From JAAYCU01 sp964642815 (GTDB taxonomy: Bacteria > Planctomycetota > Phycisphaerae > UBA1845 > PWPN01): a DNA stretch of 23,338 bases. Of the stretch, positions 14,303 to 22,203 are shown piece after piece. Every line of letters starts with the position of its first letter. The stretch's first letter is position 1. The DNA is taken from positions 1-23,338 of the forward strand of contig CAZXSA010000049.1 of NCBI GenBank assembly GCA_964642815.1, in the 5' to 3' direction. The notes under the pieces were generated by a model. That model saw only the letters and a program-made list of their open reading frames with translations, was not told where the DNA came from and made no database searches. The position numbers and the translations under genes were made by a program.

Positions 14303-15808
14303 GTGCATACGCAATCGACTTCCCCACCCATGATGGCTCGTGGCCCATCCGTGCAGGAAACGGGTGAGACCGGCATACCGCATCTTCGTCTGGTCGAATC
14401 CGCGTCGGTTCCCGTGCTGCGCCAAAACCTGTTCGGTCGGTTGAGTAATACCCTGCTGGGCATGCCCTGGCCGATCTGGGGCCTCTTCGATATGACCATC
14501 CTGGCCGTCGGGATTTATCTCAGTTACGGCCAGTTCGTCTGGTCACCGGAAGGAAGATGGGTGCATGTCGGTTGGTGGGAGACCTGTCTGATCCAATGCG
14601 GCCTGCTCGTCGTGATGGGCATGATTTTCGGCCTTTACGAGCAACAAACCCTGCTGCGCCGTTCCCGCATCCTGGCCCGCTCCTTGCTTACGATTGGGAC
14701 GGCGGTCGCGGTGACCTATATTGTTATCTCGCTGCTGATGTATGAAGTCCATAGCCGGCGGGTGTTTTTTCTGGCGGGCATGTTTTTTCTTCTGATCACC
14801 CTTCCGCTTCGGCTACTGGTCTGCCTGTGCCTCGATCACCACCACCGGAAATTCGTCATTCTGGGCACGGACCGAAAATCACAATCGATCCCGGCGGGCA
14901 TGGGTGACGGCCTGTCCAAGCGTTACCAGTTGGTCGGCTACGTGGCGATCGATCCCATCGAGATCGGCCGGGAAATCAAAGGCCGGCGCGTGTTGGGCAC
15001 CATCAACGACATCGAGCGAATCTGCCTGGAACACGGCGTCAACGAGGTGGTCGTCGGCCCGGTACTGGCCCGCAACCCCCGCCTGCTCGACAAGGCCCTG
15101 GCCTGCCTGCGTCTCGGCTGCCGGGTCACCAACCTGTCCACGTTTTACGAGCAGGTTTTGAGCCAGGTGCCCGTCGATCATCTGGAACCGCACTGGTTCC
15201 TGTTCGCCGACCTGAAGCATTACCGCGAGGCCCAACTGATGATGAAGCGGGCCTTCGATATCCTTGGGGCCGTCGTCGGCCTGATCCTGAGTCTGCCGTT
15301 GTGGCCGCTGATCGCCCTGCTCATCAAGCTGGACAGCTCCGGTCCGGTGTTTTATCACCAGTGTCGCGTCGGGTTGAACGGGCGGGCCTTCTGGTTGCAC
15401 AAATTCCGCACCATGCATGCGGGCGCCGAGCGTCACGGCTGCGTCTGGGCGGCCGAGGACGATCCGCGGGTTACCCGCGTGGGGCGGTTCCTGCGGAAAA
15501 CCCGGCTCGACGAGTTGCCTCAGTTATGGAATATCCTGCTGGGCCAGATGTCCGTGGTCGGCCCGCGCCCCGAGCGCCCCGAGTTCGTCCGCGAACTCAA
15601 CGAATTGATCTCGTTCTACAATGAGCGTCACCTGATTAAGCCGGGGCTGACCGGCTGGGCCCAGATCAACTACCGCTACGGAGCCAGCGTCGACGATTCT
15701 CGCCGCAAGCTCGAACTTGACCTTTGGTACCTCAAGCACATGTCGCTGGAACTGGACTTTATCATCATCCTGCGAACGCTCGGGACCGTATTCCTCGGCT
15801 CGCGTTGA
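14303..15808 (+). CDS. Polyprenyl-phosphate sugar-1-phosphate transferase (EpsB/WcaJ type)
   Basis: This 501-residue inner-membrane enzyme would start exopolysaccharide synthesis by moving a sugar-1-phosphate from a nucleotide sugar to undecaprenyl phosphate. Four membrane helices lie at about 56-75, 94-112, 127-147 and 154-177. A Rossmann-like soluble domain at about 183-290 follows. The catalytic bacterial sugar transferase domain covers about 315-501, with a membrane re-entry at 317-342, KFRTM (367-371), RLDELPQLWN, SVVGPRPERPEFV and PGLTGWAQINYRYG. This layout resembles the sugar transferases of exosortase/PEP-CTERM loci, which fits the neighbouring PEP-CTERM genes. The GTG start at 14303 has GAGGAG six bases upstream. 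The sugar cannot be told from sequence. Confidence 0.9.
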   Translation: MHTQSTSPPMMARGPSVQETGETGIPHLRLVESASVPVLRQNLFGRLSNTLLGMPWPIWGLFDMTILAVGIYLSYGQFVWSPEGRWVHVGWWETCLIQCGLLVVMGMIFGLYEQQTLLRRSRILARSLLTIGTAVAVTYIVISLLMYEVHSRRVFFLAGMFFLLITLPLRLLVCLCLDHHHRKFVILGTDRKSQSIPAGMGDGLSKRYQLVGYVAIDPIEIGREIKGRRVLGTINDIERICLEHGVNEVVVGPVLARNPRLLDKALACLRLGCRVTNLSTFYEQVLSQVPVDHLEPHWFLFADLKHYREAQLMMKRAFDILGAVVGLILSLPLWPLIALLIKLDSSGPVFYHQCRVGLNGRAFWLHKFRTMHAGAERHGCVWAAEDDPRVTRVGRFLRKTRLDELPQLWNILLGQMSVVGPRPERPEFVRELNELISFYNERHLIKPGLTGWAQINYRYGASVDDSRRKLELDLWYLKHMSLELDFIIILRTLGTVFLGSR

Positions 15809-15869
15809 CCAAAAATTGGCTCGGTTAAGTTTTCCCACCCGCCAGGGATTCCGATAATCCATTACAGGG

Positions 15870-15937
15870 CTGTCGAGATGGGAATCTCGATAGAGCGACA
15901 GGACTGTCGAGATAGGAATCTCGCCAGAACGATAGTA
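15870..15937. repeat. 34-bp tandem repeat, two copies, each with a small hairpin
   Basis: Units 15870-15903 and 15904-15937 match at 28 of 34 positions. Each contains CGAGAT-4 bases-ATCTCG, a 6-bp stem. It lies between the sugar transferase stop and the radical SAM start. It could be a dispersed genomic repeat or an mRNA structural element. Confidence 0.75.
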
Positions 15938-15964
15938 ACGGCAGCGAAGAAAGACCTCGAACCC

Positions 15965-17461
15965 ATGCGCGTTCTGCTGATTCAACCACCTTATGACCTG
16001 TTCGCGGACGATTCGCGACAAGCCATGCCCCCGCTGGGTTTGGCCTACATCGCCGCCGTCCTTGAGCGGGCGGGCCACGAGGTGAAAATCATCGACTGCG
16101 TCGCCGAGGATTTCGAGCGTCTCATACCGATGCCCGACGGTCGTCGCCGGCATGGACTTGACGGAGCGGAACTGACCAAAGCCATCGCGGACTTTCGGCC
16201 GCAAATCGCCGGCGTTAGTTGCCTTTTCTCCGCCCAGGCGCCGGCCGCCCATCAGGTCTGCGTCCTGCTCAAGGAGATAAACGCCGACATCGTGACCGTC
16301 ATGGGCGGCGCACACCCGTCGGCCGCTCCGGAAACCGTGCTGGCCGACCCGCATGTGGATTACGTGGTACTCGGCGAGGGCGAGCAGACGATGCTTGAAC
16401 TCGTGCAAGCGTTGGAAGCGCGGAGATTGCTGTCCGACAACCCGGGCGGTCTGGCCTGGCGAGAGAATGACAGAGTCCGCGTAAAACCGCGCGACACTTA
16501 TTGGCCTGAACTGGATACGCTTCCGCTCCCCGCCCGGCACCTGCTGCCCATGCAACGCTACCTCGACTTCCGCGCCCCTCACGGGGGGCGGGTCAAGCGA
16601 CACCCTTGCACGAACATGATTACCTCGCGCGGCTGCCCGGCCCGTTGCTCGTTTTGCAGCATCCATACCGTTTGGGGCCGCAAATACCGCGCTCACGGCG
16701 CCGCCCGGGTCATCGAGGAAATCGAACACCTCATCGACCGCTACGGCGTGCGCGAAATCCAGTTCGAGGACGATAACCTCACCCTTCATAAACCCCGGAT
16801 TGTCGAGATTTGCCGAACGCTCATCGAACGCCGGATCGATCTGACGTGGACCACGCCTAACGGGGTGGCCATGTGGGCCTTGGACGAGGAACTGCTCGAA
16901 CTCATGCGTCGGGCGGGTTGCCATCATATCGCGCTGGCCGTCGAGTCCGGCGTGCCGCGCGTCTTGCGGGAGATCATCAAGAAGCCTCTCGACTTGGCCC
17001 GCGTGCCGCCGTTGATTCGCGCCTGTCGTCGGCTGGGCATGGGGGTGTCGGTATTCTTTGTCGTGGGCTTTCCGGGTGAAACCAAAGAGGAAATCCGCCA
17101 GACCCTCGACTACGCGATCCATCTGGAGGCCGATCAGGTGAACTTCTTCACCGCCACGCCGTATCCGGGCACGGAGCTTTTCCGACAATGCGTGGACGAG
17201 CGATTGATCGCCACGCCGGTCGATTACCCGGCCCTGCGCGTGGGACGGCCGATCATTAACACGGCAAACTGGACCGCCGAGGAGTTATCCGAACTGGTCC
17301 ACGCCGCCCAGGCCCGTTTCTATCGCCGCACCTTGACGCGACGGCCGATCCATTTCCTCTCTCTGGCCATGAATCATTTCGTCCGCGAGCCGGCCGCCAC
17401 GCTGCGAAAAATCCGCGACACGCTCATGCCCCGCGTCGCGACCCAAAATCCGACACCGTAA
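15965..17461 (+). CDS. B12-binding-domain radical SAM protein, substrate unknown
   Basis: The 498-residue enzyme has an N-terminal cobalamin-binding-like Rossmann domain (MRVLLIQPPYD, PPLGLAYIAAVLERAGHEV, TVMGGAHPSAAP, VLGEGEQT). A radical SAM domain follows, whose CxxxCxxC motif (Cys224, Cys228, Cys231 in SRGCPARCSFCS) binds the [4Fe-4S] cluster. Such enzymes do methylations, ring closures or other radical steps on lipids, tetrapyrroles, sugars or natural products. Later family segments are IQFEDDNLT, AVESGVPRVLREI, FFVVGFPGET and NFFTATPYPGT. I chose the ATG at 15965, where homology begins. A frame open from 15878 runs through the tandem repeat and is unlikely. Its ribosome site is weak. 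It may be cotranscribed with the sugar transferase gene, 156 bp upstream. Confidence 0.88.
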   Translation: MRVLLIQPPYDLFADDSRQAMPPLGLAYIAAVLERAGHEVKIIDCVAEDFERLIPMPDGRRRHGLDGAELTKAIADFRPQIAGVSCLFSAQAPAAHQVCVLLKEINADIVTVMGGAHPSAAPETVLADPHVDYVVLGEGEQTMLELVQALEARRLLSDNPGGLAWRENDRVRVKPRDTYWPELDTLPLPARHLLPMQRYLDFRAPHGGRVKRHPCTNMITSRGCPARCSFCSIHTVWGRKYRAHGAARVIEEIEHLIDRYGVREIQFEDDNLTLHKPRIVEICRTLIERRIDLTWTTPNGVAMWALDEELLELMRRAGCHHIALAVESGVPRVLREIIKKPLDLARVPPLIRACRRLGMGVSVFFVVGFPGETKEEIRQTLDYAIHLEADQVNFFTATPYPGTELFRQCVDERLIATPVDYPALRVGRPIINTANWTAEELSELVHAAQARFYRRTLTRRPIHFLSLAMNHFVREPAATLRKIRDTLMPRVATQNPTP

Positions 17462-17529
17462 CCCTCACTAACCGGGTCATACACATCATAATCTCCGATT
17501 CATTGCGTAATGCCGGTAATAAAGGATTC

Positions 17530-18768
17530 TCAGCTTTCCTGGCGATGGCACATGCGCCTAAAACCCCAGGAGCCGGTAACGAGGAATAACAGGCTGAACA
17601 GAAGCAGCATGGCGCAACAGATCGCCACCTGATGCCTATCCGGCATCGGCACGGTAAGGAGTTGATCGTAGGCGATCAGCGACCAGGCATGAGGAATGGC
17701 GAGGCTGACGGTGCGCATGGTCTCCGGCAACCACGCCCGGGGCATGAAACAGCCGCTGAGCCCGCCGAGGGCGATGACCAGTAGATTGGCGTAGGCGGAG
17801 ACCTGGGCGTCGGTACGAACGAGGACCGCCACCAGCAGACCGAGGGTCGTCGCGGCCAGCGAGGTGCAGGCTACCACGAGCAGCAGCATGCCCGGGGTTG
17901 GCCCCCAGGACATCCCAAACAGCAGCCGGCCAAATGCAAAAAGCGTGATCCCCTGAATAACGGACAGCAGATAGAAAGGAGCCATCTTGCCGATCAGCAC
18001 GACCAACCGCCCAACCGGGGCGACCCGCAGCCGATCCAACGTGCCCAGTTTCTGCTCCGCCAGGAATGAGCGAGCCATGATGTTAATCAGAAAGAAGGCG
18101 AAAAGAACGGTGTAGGCGGGTACGATGATCTGGTAGGCCATCGCCCGGAAATCCACGGTCGCAAGCGAAGGCATCGGGGCGGGTGGATCGATTGGCGCAG
18201 GTTGGGAGGACACGGAAGGCGAGGTCTGGGTGAGATAGGTTCGGGCCAGCGGATCACGTTCGAGAGCCTCACTCACCACGAAACGTAAAAGCGTGGCCCA
18301 GACAAGCTGGCGAGCCAGGGCTTCCGCGACCGGTTGGGTTTGCGCGGTGTAAAGCGCTATATCCAGGCCGGTAAGCCCGGACGCCAACGGCCCCTCGTCA
18401 GGTTGCAGGGCATCGCGCAGACGCAACTTGCCAACGCGCTCGGCGAACGTCGGCCCGATCAGCAGGGCGGCCGTCCGGTTCCCCTGGTCTACCCGCCGAC
18501 GAGCATCCACCGCATCGCGCGCGACGGTAACGAGCAAGCCCTCGCGCCGACTCAACAATTCCACGAATCGCTCACCGAGCGTATCTTTCACGGGGTAATC
18601 GACCGCCAGCGTCAATGCCGTGTTCTCATTTTGCCAGCCGATCAAGCGGCCGGTCGAGAAACCGAGGATGGCGATGAAAACCATGGGCATAAGCAGCAGT
18701 ACGACCAGAGCGCGGTGGTCGCGGGTAAGCACTTTGAGATCCTTGACGATGATACTGTTGACGCTCAT
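17530..18768 (-). CDS. ABC-2 type transporter permease
   Basis: The 412-residue membrane protein is the permease of an export-type ABC transporter. One helix near the N-terminus (about 20-40, ALVVLLLMPMVFIAILGF) is followed by a long non-membrane part (about 45-205) outside the cytoplasm. Five further helices run from about 210 to 405. This is the YhhJ/NatB-like layout of ABC-2 permeases. The ATG at 18768 has GGGAG about 10 bases upstream. It lies 40 bp after the ATPase gene on the same strand and is probably cotranscribed with it. The substrate (drug, sodium, lipid or polysaccharide) is unknown. The convergent radical SAM gene ends 68 bp away, with no obvious terminator between them. Confidence 0.88.
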   Translation of the reverse strand: MSVNSIIVKDLKVLTRDHRALVVLLLMPMVFIAILGFSTGRLIGWQNENTALTLAVDYPVKDTLGERFVELLSRREGLLVTVARDAVDARRRVDQGNRTAALLIGPTFAERVGKLRLRDALQPDEGPLASGLTGLDIALYTAQTQPVAEALARQLVWATLLRFVVSEALERDPLARTYLTQTSPSVSSQPAPIDPPAPMPSLATVDFRAMAYQIIVPAYTVLFAFFLINIMARSFLAEQKLGTLDRLRVAPVGRLVVLIGKMAPFYLLSVIQGITLFAFGRLLFGMSWGPTPGMLLLVVACTSLAATTLGLLVAVLVRTDAQVSAYANLLVIALGGLSGCFMPRAWLPETMRTVSLAIPHAWSLIAYDQLLTVPMPDRHQVAICCAMLLLFSLLFLVTGSWGFRRMCHRQES

Positions 18769-18808
18769 TCGCTGAAGGCTCCCGTCCCGAGGCTTTACGC
18801 AGGACTCG

Positions 18809-19765
18809 TCAGTCGCGTAGCTCCCGCCCGGTCAAGCGGAGGAATAGTTGTTCAAGATCCGGCCGTCGCGTGACCACGCTCAGGACCGGAACGCCGCGTT
18901 CATTCAGCAAGGCCAGCAACCGGCTGACGGCCGGCCCTATGCCGCTCGCCCCATCGCTCTCGGGTTGCCGGACAAAAAGAGAAATCCGATCCCCCCGCCG
19001 GTCAACGCGGTCCACGACCGGCGTAATCGCGTCGAGAGCTTCGACGGCCTTGGCGGGGATTTCGACCACCGTCTCCGCATCGAGCCGATGGAGCAAATCG
19101 TGCAAGGTATCGCAAACGATAACCCGGCCCTGGTCCATGATGGCCACCCGGTCACAGACCGACTGGACCTCCTCCATGTAGTGGCTGGCGTAGATGACGC
19201 TGACACCCCTATCGCGCAAGGCGCGGGTCTGGGCAATCAGATGGGCCCGCGACTGGGGATCGACACCGACCGTGGGTTCATCCAGAATCAGCAGGTCGGG
19301 CTCATGCAGCAGGGCGATACCGAAGTTGAGCCGGCGTTTCATCCCCCCGGAGAAGGTTTCGATACGCCCGTGCCGTCTGGGGGTCAGGCCGGTCAGGTCG
19401 AGAATCTCCGCGGTCCGCCTGGCCAGCGACGATCGCTTCAATCCGTATAATCGACCGAAAAAACGGAGGTTCTCTAACGCGGTCAACTCGGGATATGCGG
19501 CGATATTCTGGGGGGCAAATCCCAATGAGCGGCGATAGTCGAGGGCTGTAGGGTCGAGGGGACAACCATCGCGCGTGAGGGTTCCGGAATCCGCGGCCAA
19601 CAGGCCGGCGATGATCCGGAGAGTGGTGGTCTTGCCCGCTCCGTTGGGGCCGAGCAACCCGAAAACCTCACCGCGTTCGATGCTCAGACTGACCCCGTCG
19701 AGAGCGGGCGTATCATGGAAACGCTTACGCAAGTTGTCGGCTTCAAGAAACGGCACGTCCGTCAT
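18809..19765 (-). CDS. ABC transporter ATPase (ABC-2 export type)
   Basis: This cytoplasmic ATPase powers the permease encoded just downstream. In the 318-residue protein the Walker A loop is GPNGAGKTTT (39-48). The Q-loop region is GFAPQNIA, the signature is FSGGMKRRLN, Walker B is LLILDEPTVG and the switch histidine is in YASHYMEEV. A C-terminal extension of about 90 residues after the nucleotide-binding domain is typical for this subgroup (CcmA/NatA-like). I chose the ATG at 19765; an ATG at 19792 in the same frame adds nine residues. Neither has a clear ribosome site. It is likely the first gene of a two-gene operon. Confidence 0.92.
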   Translation of the reverse strand: MTDVPFLEADNLRKRFHDTPALDGVSLSIERGEVFGLLGPNGAGKTTTLRIIAGLLAADSGTLTRDGCPLDPTALDYRRSLGFAPQNIAAYPELTALENLRFFGRLYGLKRSSLARRTAEILDLTGLTPRRHGRIETFSGGMKRRLNFGIALLHEPDLLILDEPTVGVDPQSRAHLIAQTRALRDRGVSVIYASHYMEEVQSVCDRVAIMDQGRVIVCDTLHDLLHRLDAETVVEIPAKAVEALDAITPVVDRVDRRGDRISLFVRQPESDGASGIGPAVSRLLALLNERGVPVLSVVTRRPDLEQLFLRLTGRELRD

Positions 19766-19826
19766 CCCCTGTTCGCTTTCCCGATGGTGCATCAGACATC
19801 AGCGGGGACGCAGAGTATATTGCGAT

Positions 19827-20534
19827 TCATACCAGCAGGAAACTGGATACGATGACCCCTACGGCGGCCGCGATACAGATCCGCAGGTTGTCATCCAGGC
19901 GTGAGGGGAACGATTCGGCCAGGCCGCCCAGCACCGCCGCGCTGGTTCCGCAAACAATCGCGATGGAAAACGGCACGCGCGGGTTCCTCGCCTCGCCCCA
20001 ATAGGCCAAGCCGGCCATCACGCTGGCGACGACCATGAAGGAGACCAGGCCGACGAATGTTTTTCGCGGGTTCCAGGGCAACGGCCTTCTGCCCCAAATC
20101 TTTCCGGCCGTCGCCGCCGCGGTATCGCCAAAGGCGAGTACGGTCAGGACGACCGCCGCGAACTCGGCCCGGGCCGGGAACAGGCACAGGACCACCGTCG
20201 GCGGTACCGCATAGGTTACGCAGGTCAGCATCCAACTTTCGCTTCGCTGACGACGCAAATGACGCGGATACCAGACGCCAAAGGCGGTCAGGAGCCCGAC
20301 GACGGCCACCACCACGCCTAGATTCCATAACGGCAGCGGATCCTCGTGATAGACGAACCACATGACAAACGGGATCCCGCCGGGCAGCAGATGCAATATC
20401 TTGCGTCGAACGTCGGAGTAAATGAATGGTTGGGTGATGGATACGGCCTCCGGCGGCCCGGCGGCCCGACCCGTGCGCGGCGACCTCCCCGATCGATCAA
20501 GAAGGGTGGTGGCCGCCCCGGTGTCGTGCCGCAA
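19827..20534 (-). CDS. Dolichol/phytol kinase-like membrane protein (CTP-dependent kinase family)
   Basis: The 235-residue membrane protein resembles the dolichol kinase/phytol kinase/diacylglycerol kinase family, which phosphorylates long-chain alcohols or lipids with CTP. The family marks are RRKILHLLPGG early on, then FGDTAAATAGKIWGRR with PRKTFVGLVSF, and LAESFPSRLDDNLRI near the end. Several hydrophobic helices fill the rest. I chose the TTG at 20534 because GAGGAG lies six bases upstream. The frame stays open to 20609 (ATG at 20552 and 20597, GTG at 20609), but those starts lack ribosome sites. A cytidylyltransferase of the CdsA type is a less likely alternative. It may supply or recycle a lipid-linked carrier; this is inference. 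Confidence 0.7.
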   Translation of the reverse strand: MRHDTGAATTLLDRSGRSPRTGRAAGPPEAVSITQPFIYSDVRRKILHLLPGGIPFVMWFVYHEDPLPLWNLGVVVAVVGLLTAFGVWYPRHLRRQRSESWMLTCVTYAVPPTVVLCLFPARAEFAAVVLTVLAFGDTAAATAGKIWGRRPLPWNPRKTFVGLVSFMVVASVMAGLAYWGEARNPRVPFSIAIVCGTSAAVLGGLAESFPSRLDDNLRICIAAAVGVIVSSFLLV

Positions 20535-20883
20535 AGCGCTCTCCTCGATCATCAGGCATGCCGACGAATAAATAGACCCGCCCGGCCTGCCGGACATTTC
20601 CCATTTCACTCAGCCAGGCTACACCGCCGGGCTTTGTTTCGTCATTGTACCAGCACCCGCCGTTGCGCCTACCTCCTTGCCGGTAACCGTTTTCCGGCCG
20701 GCTTCGCGTATATGTCTAGAAAAAAGGCGGGCAATAGCCCGCCCTACGATTTGCTGATTAACACGTCTTGATGGCGGGGCTCATGGACGGTAAAAGGTTT
20801 CGGCCGGTTTTGACAGCCTCGGCCGCTTCGGTTCCCATAGTCGTGGTTTATTAGGAGAAACCGCGATTCATCTGAAAAGCCTT
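20535..20883. other. Divergent intergenic region between the kinase-like gene and rnfC
   Basis: About 350 bp without a credible gene. It contains a leftward terminator-like hairpin (20720-20743) and a TTGACA box (20810-20815) whose -10 at 17 bp (TCCCAT) is poor. It also holds an AGGAG (20853-20857) that fits a start at 20866 better than the TTG at 20884. Confidence 0.5.
20720..20743 (-). terminator. Leftward terminator-like hairpin with no gene behind it
   Basis: GGCGGGC (20726-20732) pairs perfectly with GCCCGCC (20737-20743) around AATA. On the minus strand, six T follow (20720-20725). It would end leftward transcription coming from 20744-20883, where no gene is seen. It could equally be a copy of a GC-rich dispersed palindrome. 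Confidence 0.55.
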
Positions 20884-22203
20884 TTGCGTCGGCGGCGGAA
20901 TTTTCGCGGCGGGTTGTATTTGCCCGTTCGCCGCGATCTGGCCGCGCCGCCGGGGATTCGCGATTATCCGAATCCACCAGTGCTGAGCGTACCCATGATT
21001 CAGCACGACGGGCCGGCCGCCCGGATCGTCGTACAGGTCGGCCAGCGGGTCCAGGTGGACCAGATCATCGGCCGTGGCGAAAAACCCGACAGCCTCGACA
21101 TCCACGCCCCGCTGGCCGGCAAGGTCGTCGCCCTCGAACACGTCGACACCGCCCGGCACAACGACGTACCGGCCGTCCGCATCGAAACCGACCCAACCAC
21201 CGCCGGGTCTTCCGATCCCAGCCTGGGTCTCGCTTACGCCGACCCGCTCACGGTCGAGGAACTGGCCGCGCTGGCCGATCAGGCTGGGCTGATCGACTTC
21301 GGACCATTCGCCGTCCCGCTCGGCCGGCAGTTACGCCAAGCCACCGCCGGGCGGCTCAACGATTTGATTATCAACGCGCTCGACGACGAGCCCGAGCCGG
21401 CCGACCGAAGCTGCCTGCTCGACGCCTCGCTGGAGACGGTCATTTCCACCGCCGTCCGGCTGCGCAAAACACTTAAGGCCCGGCGACTCTGGCTGATTGT
21501 CGATCGCTATGACCAGCGCCGGGTACGCCGCTGCCGTGCGGCCGCCGCCGGAAAGCCCATGCGCGTTCTCGCCCTGCCAAACAAATATCCGCAGGCCCAC
21601 CCGAACCTGTTGACCTACGCGGTCACCGGCCAGGAGCCGCCCTACGGCTCGCCGACGACACGTATCGGCGCGTTCGTGCTCGCGGTGGAAACCGTGCTCG
21701 CTCTGGAAACCGCCCGCGTTCACCGCCGCCCGATGACCCGGCGGCCGGTCACCGTCACCGGCGACGCCGTGCGGAAAAAAGGCCGCTACCTTATCCCTCT
21801 CGGCACGCCGTTCGCCCACGTTCTGCAACACGTGGGCTTGATCGGGCCGGTGACTCGCCTGATTGACGGACCTTTGCTGACCGGCCGGGCGGTTGCCTCC
21901 CTTGAAACCGTGGTCACACGGCAAACCGCAAGTCTGTTGGTCATCGGCCGCGACAATGATTACGTCGCCAATCCCGGTCCTTGCGTACGATGCGGGCGGT
22001 GCCAGGACGATTGCCCGGTCGGCCTCGATCCACAGGCGTTGCTCGGTGTCCACGAACGCGGGCAAATTCAGGAGGCTTTGGCCCTCTGGCCGCACGCCTG
22101 TATCGAATGCGGGCTGTGCAGCCAAGTCTGCCCGGCCGAGCTTCCGTTATCGGAGGCGGCCGGCGTCCTCAAACATCTCATACCGTTACAGGTGCAGTGG
22201 TGA
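20884..22203 (+). CDS. rnfC: Rnf electron transport complex subunit C
   Basis: RnfC is the peripheral Fe-S subunit of the Rnf complex, which links ferredoxin and NAD redox to Na+ or H+ transport across the inner membrane. The 439-residue protein has the N-terminal FRGGLYLP segment, an NADH-binding-like middle and two ferredoxin-type clusters near the end. These are Cys367-x2-Cys370-x2-Cys373-x3-Cys377-Pro and Cys406-x2-Cys409-x2-Cys412-x3-Cys416-Pro. The first ordinary start codon is TTG at 20884, with no good ribosome site. An ATT at 20866 in the same frame lies 8 bases after AGGAG and would add MHLKSL. The gene's stop overlaps rnfD as GTGA. Confidence 0.92.
   Translation: MRRRRNFRGGLYLPVRRDLAAPPGIRDYPNPPVLSVPMIQHDGPAARIVVQVGQRVQVDQIIGRGEKPDSLDIHAPLAGKVVALEHVDTARHNDVPAVRIETDPTTAGSSDPSLGLAYADPLTVEELAALADQAGLIDFGPFAVPLGRQLRQATAGRLNDLIINALDDEPEPADRSCLLDASLETVISTAVRLRKTLKARRLWLIVDRYDQRRVRRCRAAAAGKPMRVLALPNKYPQAHPNLLTYAVTGQEPPYGSPTTRIGAFVLAVETVLALETARVHRRPMTRRPVTVTGDAVRKKGRYLIPLGTPFAHVLQHVGLIGPVTRLIDGPLLTGRAVASLETVVTRQTASLLVIGRDNDYVANPGPCVRCGRCQDDCPVGLDPQALLGVHERGQIQEALALWPHACIECGLCSQVCPAELPLSEAAGVLKHLIPLQVQW

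Noticed and set aside
15524..17188. 554-codon minus-strand frame opposite the sugar transferase and radical SAM genes
   Set aside because: It spans two well-supported plus-strand genes and is an effect of high GC content.
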